This document shows, one piece after another, positions 44,473 to 54,142 of a DNA stretch of 64,000 bases. Below the pieces are notes generated by a model. It ran no database searches. It saw only the letters and a program-made list of their open reading frames with translations, and was not told the DNA's origin. A program made the position numbers and the translations under genes. Origin of the DNA: Ferruginibacter lapsinanis. Its GTDB lineage: Bacteria > Bacteroidota > Bacteroidia > Chitinophagales > Chitinophagaceae. The stretch is taken from contig NZ_CP086063.1 of the NCBI RefSeq assembly GCF_020783315.1, positions 744,001 through 808,000 of the forward strand, in the 5' to 3' direction. The first letter of the stretch is position 1. Each line of letters opens with the position of its first letter.

Positions 44473-47400
44473 ATGCATATGAAAAGAGTACTACCTATTT
44501 TTCCCGAACAAAGTAAGATTGTTGCCTCCATTATGAGAACGGCTTTAACTGTTTTTATAATGTTACTTTTTATCAATGGAGCTTATGCTCAGCCAAAGTT
44601 TTACAACTTCGGGAGTTATGTTAACCAATCGGGAACAGGCGGAAGTTCGCCATATCCCTTTGAAGCAGTCGCTTTCTCAAGTTATAAACTGGTATTGCAA
44701 AATACCGGTAGTGGTGATCAGTATTTTAGATTTAGAGACAATGCAAATAGCACAGATAGACAACCTAATGCAAACGGAGACATATTGCCGACAAATACTG
44801 CCACAACCTACACCTCTATAAACAGTGGGGCCAGCAATGCATGGAGAATAAGTGTTTCCAGTAGCACTGATCGATATATTTTTAAGACTGACGCAGGTGT
44901 TACAAAACTTGCTGTTTTCAGATTACAGGCACAGGGAGCTACAGCAATACCCAGCGTAAGTAGCCATACAGTAGTAACAGGTGTTACAGCTAATCAAAAT
45001 GTAACAATTACAGCAACACTTTCGGGCACTTTTGTTACTGGTCAGGCAGCTTATTTAAGATATGCATCCGGTGCTATCTCAAGCGGAAATGGTACTATAG
45101 TGAAAATGACTCGTTCAGGAACTTCCGTGACAGCCACTATTCCGAGTAGTGTCAATACAGGAGGTGCTACTATTAATTATTACATGTTTACATCTGGAGA
45201 TTTTGACGGATCAAGCGGAACAAGCGGAAGTACTGTCATGACAAATGCTGATGCAGATCTATATACAATCAATGCACTATTTGCGTCTGGGACAACTCCT
45301 TATCAGTACACTGTTGCAGTAGGAGCCCCTGCGGCCCCAACAATTAACTCAATTACTCCAAGCAATCAAACGTTATCTGTAAACTATACAGCTGGTTCCA
45401 ATGGAGGTGCCGCAATAGATTTTTACAAATACTCTTTGGATGGAGGAACATTTGTATCAACGGGTAACACAAACAATCCAATAGTAATTTCAGGATTAAA
45501 TAACGGACAAACTTATGGTGTGAGAATTCTTGCACACAACTCTGCCGGAGATGGAACGGCTTCAGCATCAACAAATGCTACACCTGCTACAACAGCCTCA
45601 GCTCCTACCATTACAAGTATATCTCCGGGAAATACACAAATTGTTGTAAACTTTAGCGATCCATCCTCAAATGGAGGAGCTGCCATAACTAATTATAAAT
45701 ATTCTCTTAATGGAGGAGCGTATGTAGCAGTTAGCCCTTCTGCTACAACAAGCCCGATCACAATTACAGGATTAACTAATGGGACATCCTATTCTGTAAC
45801 ATTAAAAGCTGTAAATGCTGCAGGAGATGGGACAGCCTCCAATTCTTTGTCAGCAACGCCGGTTGCAACACCAAAATTCTATAATAGTAATTATACCAAC
45901 CAATCGGGAACAGGAGGATCAGCTACTTATGGTCCTGGTTATCCATTTGAGGGCCCCGCCTTTTCAAACTATAAAATTGTAGTTTCAAATGTCAATATTC
46001 AAGATAATTTTTTCAGATTTAGAGACGCCGCAAATACAACAGACCGACAACCAAGTGTTGATCAAACTGTTATGGCAACTAATACATCATCTCCAATAAC
46101 TGCCATAACAAGCGGTTCAGGTAATGCATGGAAAATAAATGTATCCAGCAGTACAGACAGATATATTTTTAAAACTGATGCCGGCGTCACAAAGATCGCT
46201 GTATTCAGATTACAAGCACAGGGCACTACAGCAATTCCAAGTGTTAGTAGCCATACCCAGGTTTCGGGTATAACAGACAATCAAAGTGTAACTATTAACG
46301 CTACACTTTCAGGAGCCTTTGTAACAGGGCAAGCTGCTTACGTAAGATACTATGCAGGTACAATCGATGATACACATGGCGCAGTTGTAAAAATGACACG
46401 TTCCGGAACAAATGTAACGGCAACTATTCCGGGTTATGCTGCAGGCACTACTGTTAATTATTATTTATTTACTTCAGGTGATTTTGACGGATCAAGCGGA
46501 ACCAGTGGAAGTACAGTTATGGCAAATGCAGATGCTGATCTTTATACAATAAATGCATTGTTTGCATCAGGTACAACTCCATATACTTACACAGTTACTG
46601 CTACTACACCTTCGGCACCATCAATAACATCTATAACCCCCGGAGATCAAACATTATCAGTTGCATATACTGCTCCAAGTTCTAACGGAGGTGCAACAAT
46701 AACTAATTACAAATATTCATTAGACGGAGGTGCTTTTATTTCAGCAGGAACAGGGAATCCGATCGTAATATCAGGTTTGACAAACAATCAAACTTACAGC
46801 GTAAGAATTCTTGCCACCAACTCAGCTGGTGATGGAACACCTTCAAATGCAGTAAACGGCACACCATTGGCTGCACCTGTTGCTCCCGACGCTCCAACAA
46901 TCAATAGCATTACACCAGGTAACCAAACCTTATCTGTAAACTTTACTGCTCCGGTATTTAATGGCGGCGCTACAATAACTGATTACAAATATTCATTAGA
47001 CGGAGGAACTTTCGTTTCAGCCGGAACAAGTAATCCCATTGTAATTACCGGATTAACTAATGCGCAAACGTATAGTGTAAGAATACTTGCACATAATTCT
47101 GTAGGCGATGGCGCTCCGTCTACTGCTGTAAACGGTACACCTGCAACAACTCCGGGTGCACCAACCATAACCGGAATCACTCCTTCAAATACATCTCTTT
47201 CTGTTGCATTCACTGCTCCGGGATCTAATGGAGGTTCGGCTATAACAAATTACAAATACTCCCTTAATGGAGGCGCTTATACAGCAGTTAGCCCTGCATC
47301 CACTTCCAGCCCGATCATAATAACCGGGTTAACGAATGGAACTTCCTACTCTGTAACAATAAAGGCTGTTAATGTTGTAGGAGATGGAACAGCATCTAAT

Positions 47401-50400
47401 TCTTTATCTGGCACTCCTACAAATTTGTTCGTTTCTACCTCAACAGGCGGTACATGGACCTCGGGTACCAGTTGGGTTGGTGGTAATGCTCCAACCACAA
47501 GTAGTGATGTGCAAATTGTAAATGGGGCTACTGTTACCGTAACTTCAAACTTTACGCAAACAGGCACTATCACTGTTGACGCTGGAGGTACACTCGCTGT
47601 GACTGGCGCCACACTTAAAACCAGTGGCAATGTTACAATCAATGGCACATTCCAGGTAAATGCAAGTGGTGATATTGATGGAACTTCTACCGGAACATGG
47701 ACTTATGCGGCTACAGGATCAACACTTGTACTAAACAGATCATATAGCGTAAATAACGGAACGGGCGGGTTGATCTTTTGGCCTACTCCTGGCGGAAGAA
47801 GACCATATAATATTTCATTGATCGGAGGTACAGTTACTTACAATGATGGGCCAAATACAACTATTGATGGTACATTAAAAATATCCGCATCAAATTTCCA
47901 AAATAATAATAGCCATACACATACAGTAAATGGAACCTTAGAGTTAGATGAAACAGGTACAATTAACAACGCTGGTTATATTATTTATGGTGCTGCCTCT
48001 ACCTTATATTACAATAAAACAGCCTCATATGTAGTAGGCCCAGAATGGTCTACCGGAACAGGTGCTGTGGGGCTAAATCGTCCTTTCAATGTTAAGATCG
48101 GAGGCTCAGGAGCAATAACAATCAGTAATGCAAGTGGCTACCAGGTTGGCGGTAGATTCATTATCGAAAATGGTGCCACTGCAATATCAGCAAATGGCCT
48201 AACTATCTCTGGTAACGATGTAGATGCCTCAAATAATAGCTGGCAAAATAATGGCGGTACTTTCACCGGCACAGGTGGCACTGTAACTTTTAATGGCACA
48301 GGAAATCAAACAATTAAAAAATCAACTGCTGAATCATTCAATAATTTAGTGGTGAATAAAGCTTCCGGAAATCTTCAGCCCGGGGTTGATATATCCATTG
48401 CTGGAGATTTAACCGTTACCGCTGGTAACATACAAAATGCATCAGGCTCTGGTAAAAAAATTACTATGACCGGTTCTGCGCCAACAATATCTGTGTCTGG
48501 TTCCATCACTGGAGCTTACTCAGGATCTGCCGGTAACGACATAAATCTTGAATATACCAATTCAACAGGAACCTTAACCGTATCCGGAGCAGGCTCTCTT
48601 TGTAATTTCTTAAATGCAACCTTAACTAACACCGGTGCAACACTTACATTGGCTCGTAGTTTCGAAGTATTATTTGGTGCATTCACTGTAAATGGCACCT
48701 TAAAAATTAACGCAGGAGGTTCCGTAAGTTCTGCAACCAACGCGGTGCCGCCAACTTATGGCAGCTCATCTAAACTTTTATACAACTCAGGAAATTCTTA
48801 CAATAGAGGATTTGAATGGACAACAGCTACTAGCGGTGCAGGTTATCCGAATGATGTACAAATTTCTAATCCTGGCACAGTAACTACATTGAACATGTTA
48901 TCTACGTATGCTCAATGTTCGGGCAATTTAACAATTGATGCCTCTACAACATTAAATACTACAAGTAATATATTGAATGTTTTGGGTAATGTATTAATCA
49001 ACGGTGGTATAAACCTTAATGGAGATGTTAAAACAAGTGGAAACTGGACTGTTGCCGCTACTTCAGGTACAAACGGAACACAACCATTTACGGGATACCA
49101 AATAAATAACTCAAAAGCTGTATTCTTTAACAAAGCTGCCACAGATCAAACCATAACTAAAACAGCTAATGGCAACGTGTTCTTTGATTATCTTATTATT
49201 GACAAAGCCACCAGTGGCAACGTTGTGATCAACAATTCGCCGGCTACAGACATTGTTATTAACAGTACGATTGGTAGTGTTTTACAATTAAACAATACCG
49301 GTGGTTTAGATTTAAATGGCCGTTCAATTACATTAAACAATACCGGCGGGGCCATCTATGTGAATGGTAATCGTTCAATTACTTCTTCTCTTACTGGTGG
49401 TAAAATTGAGATCAATCAATACAAAGTAATTGCTAATAATAATGGAACTGGTAGATTGAATATTGGTCAGAATGTAACTGTCAATTTAAATACAAATGGT
49501 AATCTTGATTTCGGTAATTCTAATGGTGCTATTACCACTCTTGATGGAACATTGTCAATCAATAGTACAACCAGTTGCTTTGTAAATACCAATCCCCCAA
49601 TTTATGGAAGTAACTCTTTATTGAAATATAATTCGGGAGGTATATATAGCAGGGTTGCAGAGTGGAATAGCAATTCCGGCGCAGGTTATCCGAATGATGT
49701 ACAAGTTTCAAATAGTACAACATTGAATTATCCTAATAGTATTATTGATAATCAAACAAATTTATCATTAGCCAGAGATCTGACAATAGATGCAGGAGCT
49801 GCATTCTATATGGATTATGGAGCAGGGATTTCAAGCGGAGCTGTTACCGTAGGACGTGATATAAATATTGCCGGAAATCTTTCACTAGGCGATGATGTAG
49901 GTGGTGATCTTTTTGTTGGTCGTAACTGGACTCATACTACGGGAACCTTTGCTCCTAACAGCAGGTCTGTGAAGTTTACCGGTGCAACAGGAGATCAGAC
50001 TATAACAAATGCCAGCGGTGAAACATTCGCATACATGACAATAGATAAAGCTACTTCAGGCAATGTGATCATAGCGAATAACATTACAATCAATAACACT
50101 TTAAGATTAACAAAAGGTATTCTTGATGCGTTGACAAATAATAAAGTTGTCATCATGGGTAGTGGCGGTAGTACTATAACAGCCTCTAATTTATCACATA
50201 TAAAAGGTAAACAACAATACCCAATCGGCACAGGCAGCACTACAAGAATCTTCGACATTGGCGATGGTACAACTTGGGCTCCTGTAACCACCGTACATTC
50301 ATCTGTAACCGGCGCAGGTACACTTACAGCCAGTACAACAGCAGGCGAACATAGCAACATAGCTACATCTATCATTAATGCTTCTAAAAGTGTAAACCGT

Positions 50401-53400
50401 ACCTGGACATTAACTAACGCCACTACTTCAGGTGGTACTTATTCAGCTACTTTTAATTTCGCAGCTAGCGATGTGGATGGTAGTACTAATACAAATAATT
50501 TTGTCGTTGGCAGATACAATTCGGGATGGACAACTCCTTACCCTACAGTAGGAACCAAAACCGCTACATCAACACAAATAACCGGTGTTAGTTCAACTAG
50601 TGACGGAAGTTTTGCTGTTGGAGAAATAATAACTTACACAATCACTTCTTCTGCAGGAGCTAACGGAAGTATATCTCCTAATGGTGCTACAGTGAAAAAC
50701 TATGGTACCAGTCAGGCATATACGATAACACCTAATACAGGTTATCATGTAAATGACGTATTGGTAAACGGTGTTTCTGTTGGTGCGGTATCTGCTTATA
50801 CTATCAGCAATGTAAGAGGCGATTCTTCTATTAGTGCAAGCTTTGCAATTAATACCTATACCATCACTTCTTCTGCCGGAACAGGGGGAAGTATATCTCC
50901 TGACGGTGCTACCGTTAAAAACTATGGCACCAGTCAGGCATACACGATAACGCCTAACACAGGTTATCATATAGCTGATGTGTTGGTAAACGGTGTTTCT
51001 GTTGGTGCGGTATCTTCTTATACTATCAGCAATGTAAGAGGTGATTCTTCTATTAGTGCAAGCTTCGCAATTAACACCTATACCATCACTTCTTCTGCCG
51101 GAACAGGAGGAAGTATATCTCCTGATGGCGCTACTGTTAAAAACTATGGTACCAGTCAGGCATACACGATAACACCTAATACAGGCTATCATATAGCGGA
51201 TGTATTGGTAAACGGTAATTCTGTTGGTGCGGTATCTGCTTACACTATCAGCAATGTAAGAGGCGATTCTGCGATCAGTGCAAGTTTCGCAATTAACACC
51301 TATACTGTAACTTACGACGGTAATAATAATACCAGTGGAACAGCACCTGTTGATGCAAGTAGTCCTTATAATTATAATTCTACAGTAACAGTAAAAGCGA
51401 ATACAGGTAACCTGGTAAGAACCGGATATGTATTTGCTGGTTGGAATACAGCAGCTGATGGTAACGGTACTGATTATGCCGCAACCGGTAGTGTTACTTT
51501 CTCTTTAGGCGCAGCCAATGTGGTATTGTATGCTAAATGGAATACTTGCACCGGCTATACTTTCACCGGAGTTATCGATAACGACTATACTAAACCAGGC
51601 AACTGGCAGTGTGGTATTGTTCCTCCTGCAAGCGGAGCAGTAACGATCGCAAACGGTTCAGGTAAGGTTAGATTAACCTCTAACTTAGATGTTACCGGTT
51701 CCTTGGACTTCACCAATACGGTTGACACGTTCATCATTGGGCCAGGTGTAAGATTAACCGCCAGCGGTTCAGGAAGCATTAACTTCCACGACAATGCGGT
51801 GTTAATTAAATCAGACGCAACCGGAACAGGTTCTATCGGTCAGATAACGGGAACTTTATCAGGAACAGCAAATGTGACTGCTGAACGTTATATCCGTCAG
51901 AATACGTACAGAGGCTGGAGATTACTGGCAGTGCCGGTAACTACTGCAGGCCAAACGATCCGTCAGTCATGGCAGGAAGGAGCGACTACCTACACAGCCG
52001 ATCCTAACCCGGGCTTTGGTACCCGTATCACAGCCAGCACTACTAATGCAGTAGCGAACGGTTTTGATGCACAGACATTTGGTAACTCCTTGTTACAATA
52101 TACAGGATCAAGCTGGAGTGGCTTTACAGGCAGCCTGTTAACCACCAAGGTATCAAGAGGTACAGCGGCGGATGCATGGATGTTATATGTAAGAGGTGAC
52201 AGAGGCGTTGATACAGCAGGAGTGATCACGGCACCGACACAAACAGTGTTGAGAGTGAAAGGTCCGTTGTACACTGCCCCTTATCCGACAGTAACTATTC
52301 CTGCAGGCACCAATGGTCTTGTAGGTAATATCTTACCATCAGAAATAGACTTTACATTACTCAACAGAGGTGGCGGTGCAGACAATGCCTTCTACCTGTG
52401 GGATCCACAGTTATACGGTTCATATGGTTTGGGCGGTTATCAAACCTTCAGTGCCAATACCCCAATACCTTGGAAACCTGTACCGGGCGGAGGCAGCTAT
52501 GGCAACACCCCAAGTTCTAAGATACAATCAGGTTTAGGCTTCATGGTACATGCATCAGGTTCAGACGGAACGATCCAGTTGACCGAAGCTTGTAAAACAG
52601 CAGGCAGCAATGTAGGTGGCAGTGGCTTCAGACCGGCATCACCAACAGCAGCGATACCATATCTTGAAACCAACCTGTATGCAGCATCAGGCAACACATA
52701 CTACCTGGCAGATGGTAATATCGTAGGCTTCGATGATTCTTATTCAAATGATGTAGACAACAAAGACAATATTAAAGTACAAGGCTTTGGTGATGGTATC
52801 GGTATGGTAAGAGGTTCTTATGTATTGAGTGCTGAACAACGTAAATTAATTGTAAGTGGTGATATGATCCCTTACAGAATGACAAACCTTAAGAAACAGG
52901 CGTATAAATTAGAGTTCACGCCAAGTGGTTTGGATAATGGAGCTACTAGTGCAATACTGGAAGATAAATACCTCAATACATCTACACCATTTGATTTAAG
53001 TACTACCTCTTCCGTAGTGTTCAACGCAGACCCTGCAGTGGCAGCATCGTTCACCGACAGGTTCCGTATCGTGTTCAGCACACCAACACCGGTAACTATT
53101 ACCAACTTAAATGCACAGCAAAAAAATACTGCAATGCAGATAGATTGGAAAGTAGCGGTAGAAAGCGGTGTTAAAGAATACGCAGTAGAACACTCAACCG
53201 ACGGCGTTAACTTTACACAGGTAGGAATGGTAAGTGCTTCAGCCAACAATGGCGGATCAGCTACTTACAGCCTTACTGATGCCAACCCTGTTGCAGGAAC
53301 TAACTACTACAGGATCAAGACAGTAGATCTGTCAGGAGTAGTTAAATACACTACAGTGGTAAGAGTGGTAATGGGAGCAGTTAAATCATCGATCGAATTG

Positions 53401-53643
53401 TCTTCAACAGTTATCACGAACAACCAGGTTAGCCTGCAGTTGAACAACCAGGATAAAGGTCGCTATGGTATCCGTCTGATCAGCAGTGTTGGTCAGGAAC
53501 TGATGACAACAAACTTTACGCATAATGGCGGAAATAGCACACAAGTTGTATCTTTGCCGTCAGTTGTAAGTAAAGGACTGTATCAATTGGAGATCACCAG
53601 ACCAAACGGTGCTAAGCTGATCGAAAGAATAGTAGTGAACTAA
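44473..53643 (+). CDS. Giant T9SS cell-surface protein (3,056 residues) with FN3, repeat and type-A sorting domains
   Basis: The N-terminus is long and basic, followed by a signal peptide (cleavage near AYAQ, residue about 40). Two copies of a ~245-residue beta-rich module follow at about 40-286 and 470-716 (both contain STDRYIFKTDAGVTK). Five fibronectin-III-like domains (APTINSITP type) lie at about 287-466 and 713-983. Residues about 986-2053 form a long Thr/Asn/Gly-rich beta-solenoid-like tract (repeated NGTLKINAGG-type strands). Three 74-residue repeats run from 2057 to 2278, then a Listeria-Bacteroides (Flg_new) repeat to about 2357 (GYVFAGWNTAADGNGTDY). The tail has a T9SS type-A sorting domain (YQLEITRPNGAKLIERIVVN). 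It is probably an adhesin. An in-frame ATG at 44479 is an equally good start. Confidence 0.92.
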   Translation: MHMKRVLPIFPEQSKIVASIMRTALTVFIMLLFINGAYAQPKFYNFGSYVNQSGTGGSSPYPFEAVAFSSYKLVLQNTGSGDQYFRFRDNANSTDRQPNANGDILPTNTATTYTSINSGASNAWRISVSSSTDRYIFKTDAGVTKLAVFRLQAQGATAIPSVSSHTVVTGVTANQNVTITATLSGTFVTGQAAYLRYASGAISSGNGTIVKMTRSGTSVTATIPSSVNTGGATINYYMFTSGDFDGSSGTSGSTVMTNADADLYTINALFASGTTPYQYTVAVGAPAAPTINSITPSNQTLSVNYTAGSNGGAAIDFYKYSLDGGTFVSTGNTNNPIVISGLNNGQTYGVRILAHNSAGDGTASASTNATPATTASAPTITSISPGNTQIVVNFSDPSSNGGAAITNYKYSLNGGAYVAVSPSATTSPITITGLTNGTSYSVTLKAVNAAGDGTASNSLSATPVATPKFYNSNYTNQSGTGGSATYGPGYPFEGPAFSNYKIVVSNVNIQDNFFRFRDAANTTDRQPSVDQTVMATNTSSPITAITSGSGNAWKINVSSSTDRYIFKTDAGVTKIAVFRLQAQGTTAIPSVSSHTQVSGITDNQSVTINATLSGAFVTGQAAYVRYYAGTIDDTHGAVVKMTRSGTNVTATIPGYAAGTTVNYYLFTSGDFDGSSGTSGSTVMANADADLYTINALFASGTTPYTYTVTATTPSAPSITSITPGDQTLSVAYTAPSSNGGATITNYKYSLDGGAFISAGTGNPIVISGLTNNQTYSVRILATNSAGDGTPSNAVNGTPLAAPVAPDAPTINSITPGNQTLSVNFTAPVFNGGATITDYKYSLDGGTFVSAGTSNPIVITGLTNAQTYSVRILAHNSVGDGAPSTAVNGTPATTPGAPTITGITPSNTSLSVAFTAPGSNGGSAITNYKYSLNGGAYTAVSPASTSSPIIITGLTNGTSYSVTIKAVNVVGDGTASNSLSGTPTNLFVSTSTGGTWTSGTSWVGGNAPTTSSDVQIVNGATVTVTSNFTQTGTITVDAGGTLAVTGATLKTSGNVTINGTFQVNASGDIDGTSTGTWTYAATGSTLVLNRSYSVNNGTGGLIFWPTPGGRRPYNISLIGGTVTYNDGPNTTIDGTLKISASNFQNNNSHTHTVNGTLELDETGTINNAGYIIYGAASTLYYNKTASYVVGPEWSTGTGAVGLNRPFNVKIGGSGAITISNASGYQVGGRFIIENGATAISANGLTISGNDVDASNNSWQNNGGTFTGTGGTVTFNGTGNQTIKKSTAESFNNLVVNKASGNLQPGVDISIAGDLTVTAGNIQNASGSGKKITMTGSAPTISVSGSITGAYSGSAGNDINLEYTNSTGTLTVSGAGSLCNFLNATLTNTGATLTLARSFEVLFGAFTVNGTLKINAGGSVSSATNAVPPTYGSSSKLLYNSGNSYNRGFEWTTATSGAGYPNDVQISNPGTVTTLNMLSTYAQCSGNLTIDASTTLNTTSNILNVLGNVLINGGINLNGDVKTSGNWTVAATSGTNGTQPFTGYQINNSKAVFFNKAATDQTITKTANGNVFFDYLIIDKATSGNVVINNSPATDIVINSTIGSVLQLNNTGGLDLNGRSITLNNTGGAIYVNGNRSITSSLTGGKIEINQYKVIANNNGTGRLNIGQNVTVNLNTNGNLDFGNSNGAITTLDGTLSINSTTSCFVNTNPPIYGSNSLLKYNSGGIYSRVAEWNSNSGAGYPNDVQVSNSTTLNYPNSIIDNQTNLSLARDLTIDAGAAFYMDYGAGISSGAVTVGRDINIAGNLSLGDDVGGDLFVGRNWTHTTGTFAPNSRSVKFTGATGDQTITNASGETFAYMTIDKATSGNVIIANNITINNTLRLTKGILDALTNNKVVIMGSGGSTITASNLSHIKGKQQYPIGTGSTTRIFDIGDGTTWAPVTTVHSSVTGAGTLTASTTAGEHSNIATSIINASKSVNRTWTLTNATTSGGTYSATFNFAASDVDGSTNTNNFVVGRYNSGWTTPYPTVGTKTATSTQITGVSSTSDGSFAVGEIITYTITSSAGANGSISPNGATVKNYGTSQAYTITPNTGYHVNDVLVNGVSVGAVSAYTISNVRGDSSISASFAINTYTITSSAGTGGSISPDGATVKNYGTSQAYTITPNTGYHIADVLVNGVSVGAVSSYTISNVRGDSSISASFAINTYTITSSAGTGGSISPDGATVKNYGTSQAYTITPNTGYHIADVLVNGNSVGAVSAYTISNVRGDSAISASFAINTYTVTYDGNNNTSGTAPVDASSPYNYNSTVTVKANTGNLVRTGYVFAGWNTAADGNGTDYAATGSVTFSLGAANVVLYAKWNTCTGYTFTGVIDNDYTKPGNWQCGIVPPASGAVTIANGSGKVRLTSNLDVTGSLDFTNTVDTFIIGPGVRLTASGSGSINFHDNAVLIKSDATGTGSIGQITGTLSGTANVTAERYIRQNTYRGWRLLAVPVTTAGQTIRQSWQEGATTYTADPNPGFGTRITASTTNAVANGFDAQTFGNSLLQYTGSSWSGFTGSLLTTKVSRGTAADAWMLYVRGDRGVDTAGVITAPTQTVLRVKGPLYTAPYPTVTIPAGTNGLVGNILPSEIDFTLLNRGGGADNAFYLWDPQLYGSYGLGGYQTFSANTPIPWKPVPGGGSYGNTPSSKIQSGLGFMVHASGSDGTIQLTEACKTAGSNVGGSGFRPASPTAAIPYLETNLYAASGNTYYLADGNIVGFDDSYSNDVDNKDNIKVQGFGDGIGMVRGSYVLSAEQRKLIVSGDMIPYRMTNLKKQAYKLEFTPSGLDNGATSAILEDKYLNTSTPFDLSTTSSVVFNADPAVAASFTDRFRIVFSTPTPVTITNLNAQQKNTAMQIDWKVAVESGVKEYAVEHSTDGVNFTQVGMVSASANNGGSATYSLTDANPVAGTNYYRIKTVDLSGVVKYTTVVRVVMGAVKSSIELSSTVITNNQVSLQLNNQDKGRYGIRLISSVGQELMTTNFTHNGGNSTQVVSLPSVVSKGLYQLEITRPNGAKLIERIVVN
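50641..51306 (+). repeat. Three tandem 222-bp coding repeats
   Basis: Copies begin at 50641, 50863 and 51085, each 222 bases (74 residues), with very high nucleotide identity. Each encodes ITSSAG...GSISP, NGATVKNYGTSQAYTITPN, and a GDSSISASFAINTYT-type end. The in-frame period and near-identity indicate recent duplication and allow copy-number change without frameshift. Confidence 0.92.
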
Positions 53644-53705
53644 AAAACAACCCAAAATACAGTCAAAACAATTATTTTTGAACTCTTGAAATAAAATTAT
53701 AAAAA

Positions 53706-53987
53706 ATGAAAATTCAGTTAAAGACATCATTATCAGGTATCGCAAATCGGTTGTATCCGATGTTGGTGATGGTGATAGTATTCATGATGCCGGTAGTATT
53801 ATTTGCTCAAAATCCCGATGACAACCCGGGAGGTAATCCTGATTACCGTCCACCTGCAGTACCATTGACTCAGTGGATGAGTATTGGCTTGCTTGCAGTA
53901 GGTTTAGGTTTAGGTATATGGGCAATTAAACGCAGGAATGCAAAAAAAAAAGAAATGATACCACAAACGGTGGTACACAATAATTAA
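53706..53987 (+). CDS. Small exported protein with C-terminal membrane anchor and basic tail
   Basis: This 93-residue protein has a signal peptide (LVMVIVFMMPVVLFAQ) and a mature region of about 25 residues rich in Asn, Asp, Gly and Pro (NPDDNPGGNPDYRPPAVPL). One transmembrane helix follows (WMSIGLLAVGLGLGIWAI), with a basic tail (KRRNAKKKE). The Pro motif, helix and basic tail resemble exosortase-type sorting signals such as PEP-CTERM or PID-CTERM, though the exact signature is not present and no exosortase gene is in the window. It starts 62 bases after the giant gene and ends before a terminator, so the two may be co-expressed. Function unknown. Confidence 0.72.
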   Translation: MKIQLKTSLSGIANRLYPMLVMVIVFMMPVVLFAQNPDDNPGGNPDYRPPAVPLTQWMSIGLLAVGLGLGIWAIKRRNAKKKEMIPQTVVHNN

Positions 53988-54007
53988 TATTTCGATCTTA
54001 CTAAATT

Positions 54008-54041
54008 AAAAGCACCTCTCTATAAAGGAGGTGCTTTTTTT
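54008..54041 (+). terminator. Rho-independent terminator after the small anchor protein
   Basis: AGCACCTC (54011-54018) pairs with GAGGTGCT (54028-54035) and is followed by a T run, closing the giant-protein/small-protein unit. Confidence 0.9.
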
Positions 54042-54106
54042 ATCCCCTGCCTGACTAAAATCATCTGCCAATGGCTGATTATTAAATACCGTTTATCCCA
54101 TTGATA

Positions 54107-54138
54107 TTAGTTTAGTATTTACCGATAGATTATTTTTG
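54107..54138 (+). promoter_or_regulatory. Promoter (TTAG-N20-TATTTTTG) four bases before the tolC-like ATG
   Basis: TTAG (54107-54110), a 20-base gap and an exact -7 TATTTTTG (54131-54138) precede ATG 54143 by four bases. This implies a leaderless or near-leaderless message. The same TTAG -33 word is used for gcvH. Confidence 0.55.
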
Positions 54139-54142
54139 TTAT

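Noticed and set aside
50593..51192. 199-residue minus-strand open frame opposite the giant gene
   Set aside because: It is the antisense of the 222-bp repeats, with a repeated Arg/Tyr/Ser-rich pattern of no known kind; the plus strand has a clear protein there.
50641..51306. 222-bp repeats considered as a mobile or CRISPR-like array
   Set aside because: They are in-frame coding repeats without spacers and lie inside one open reading frame.
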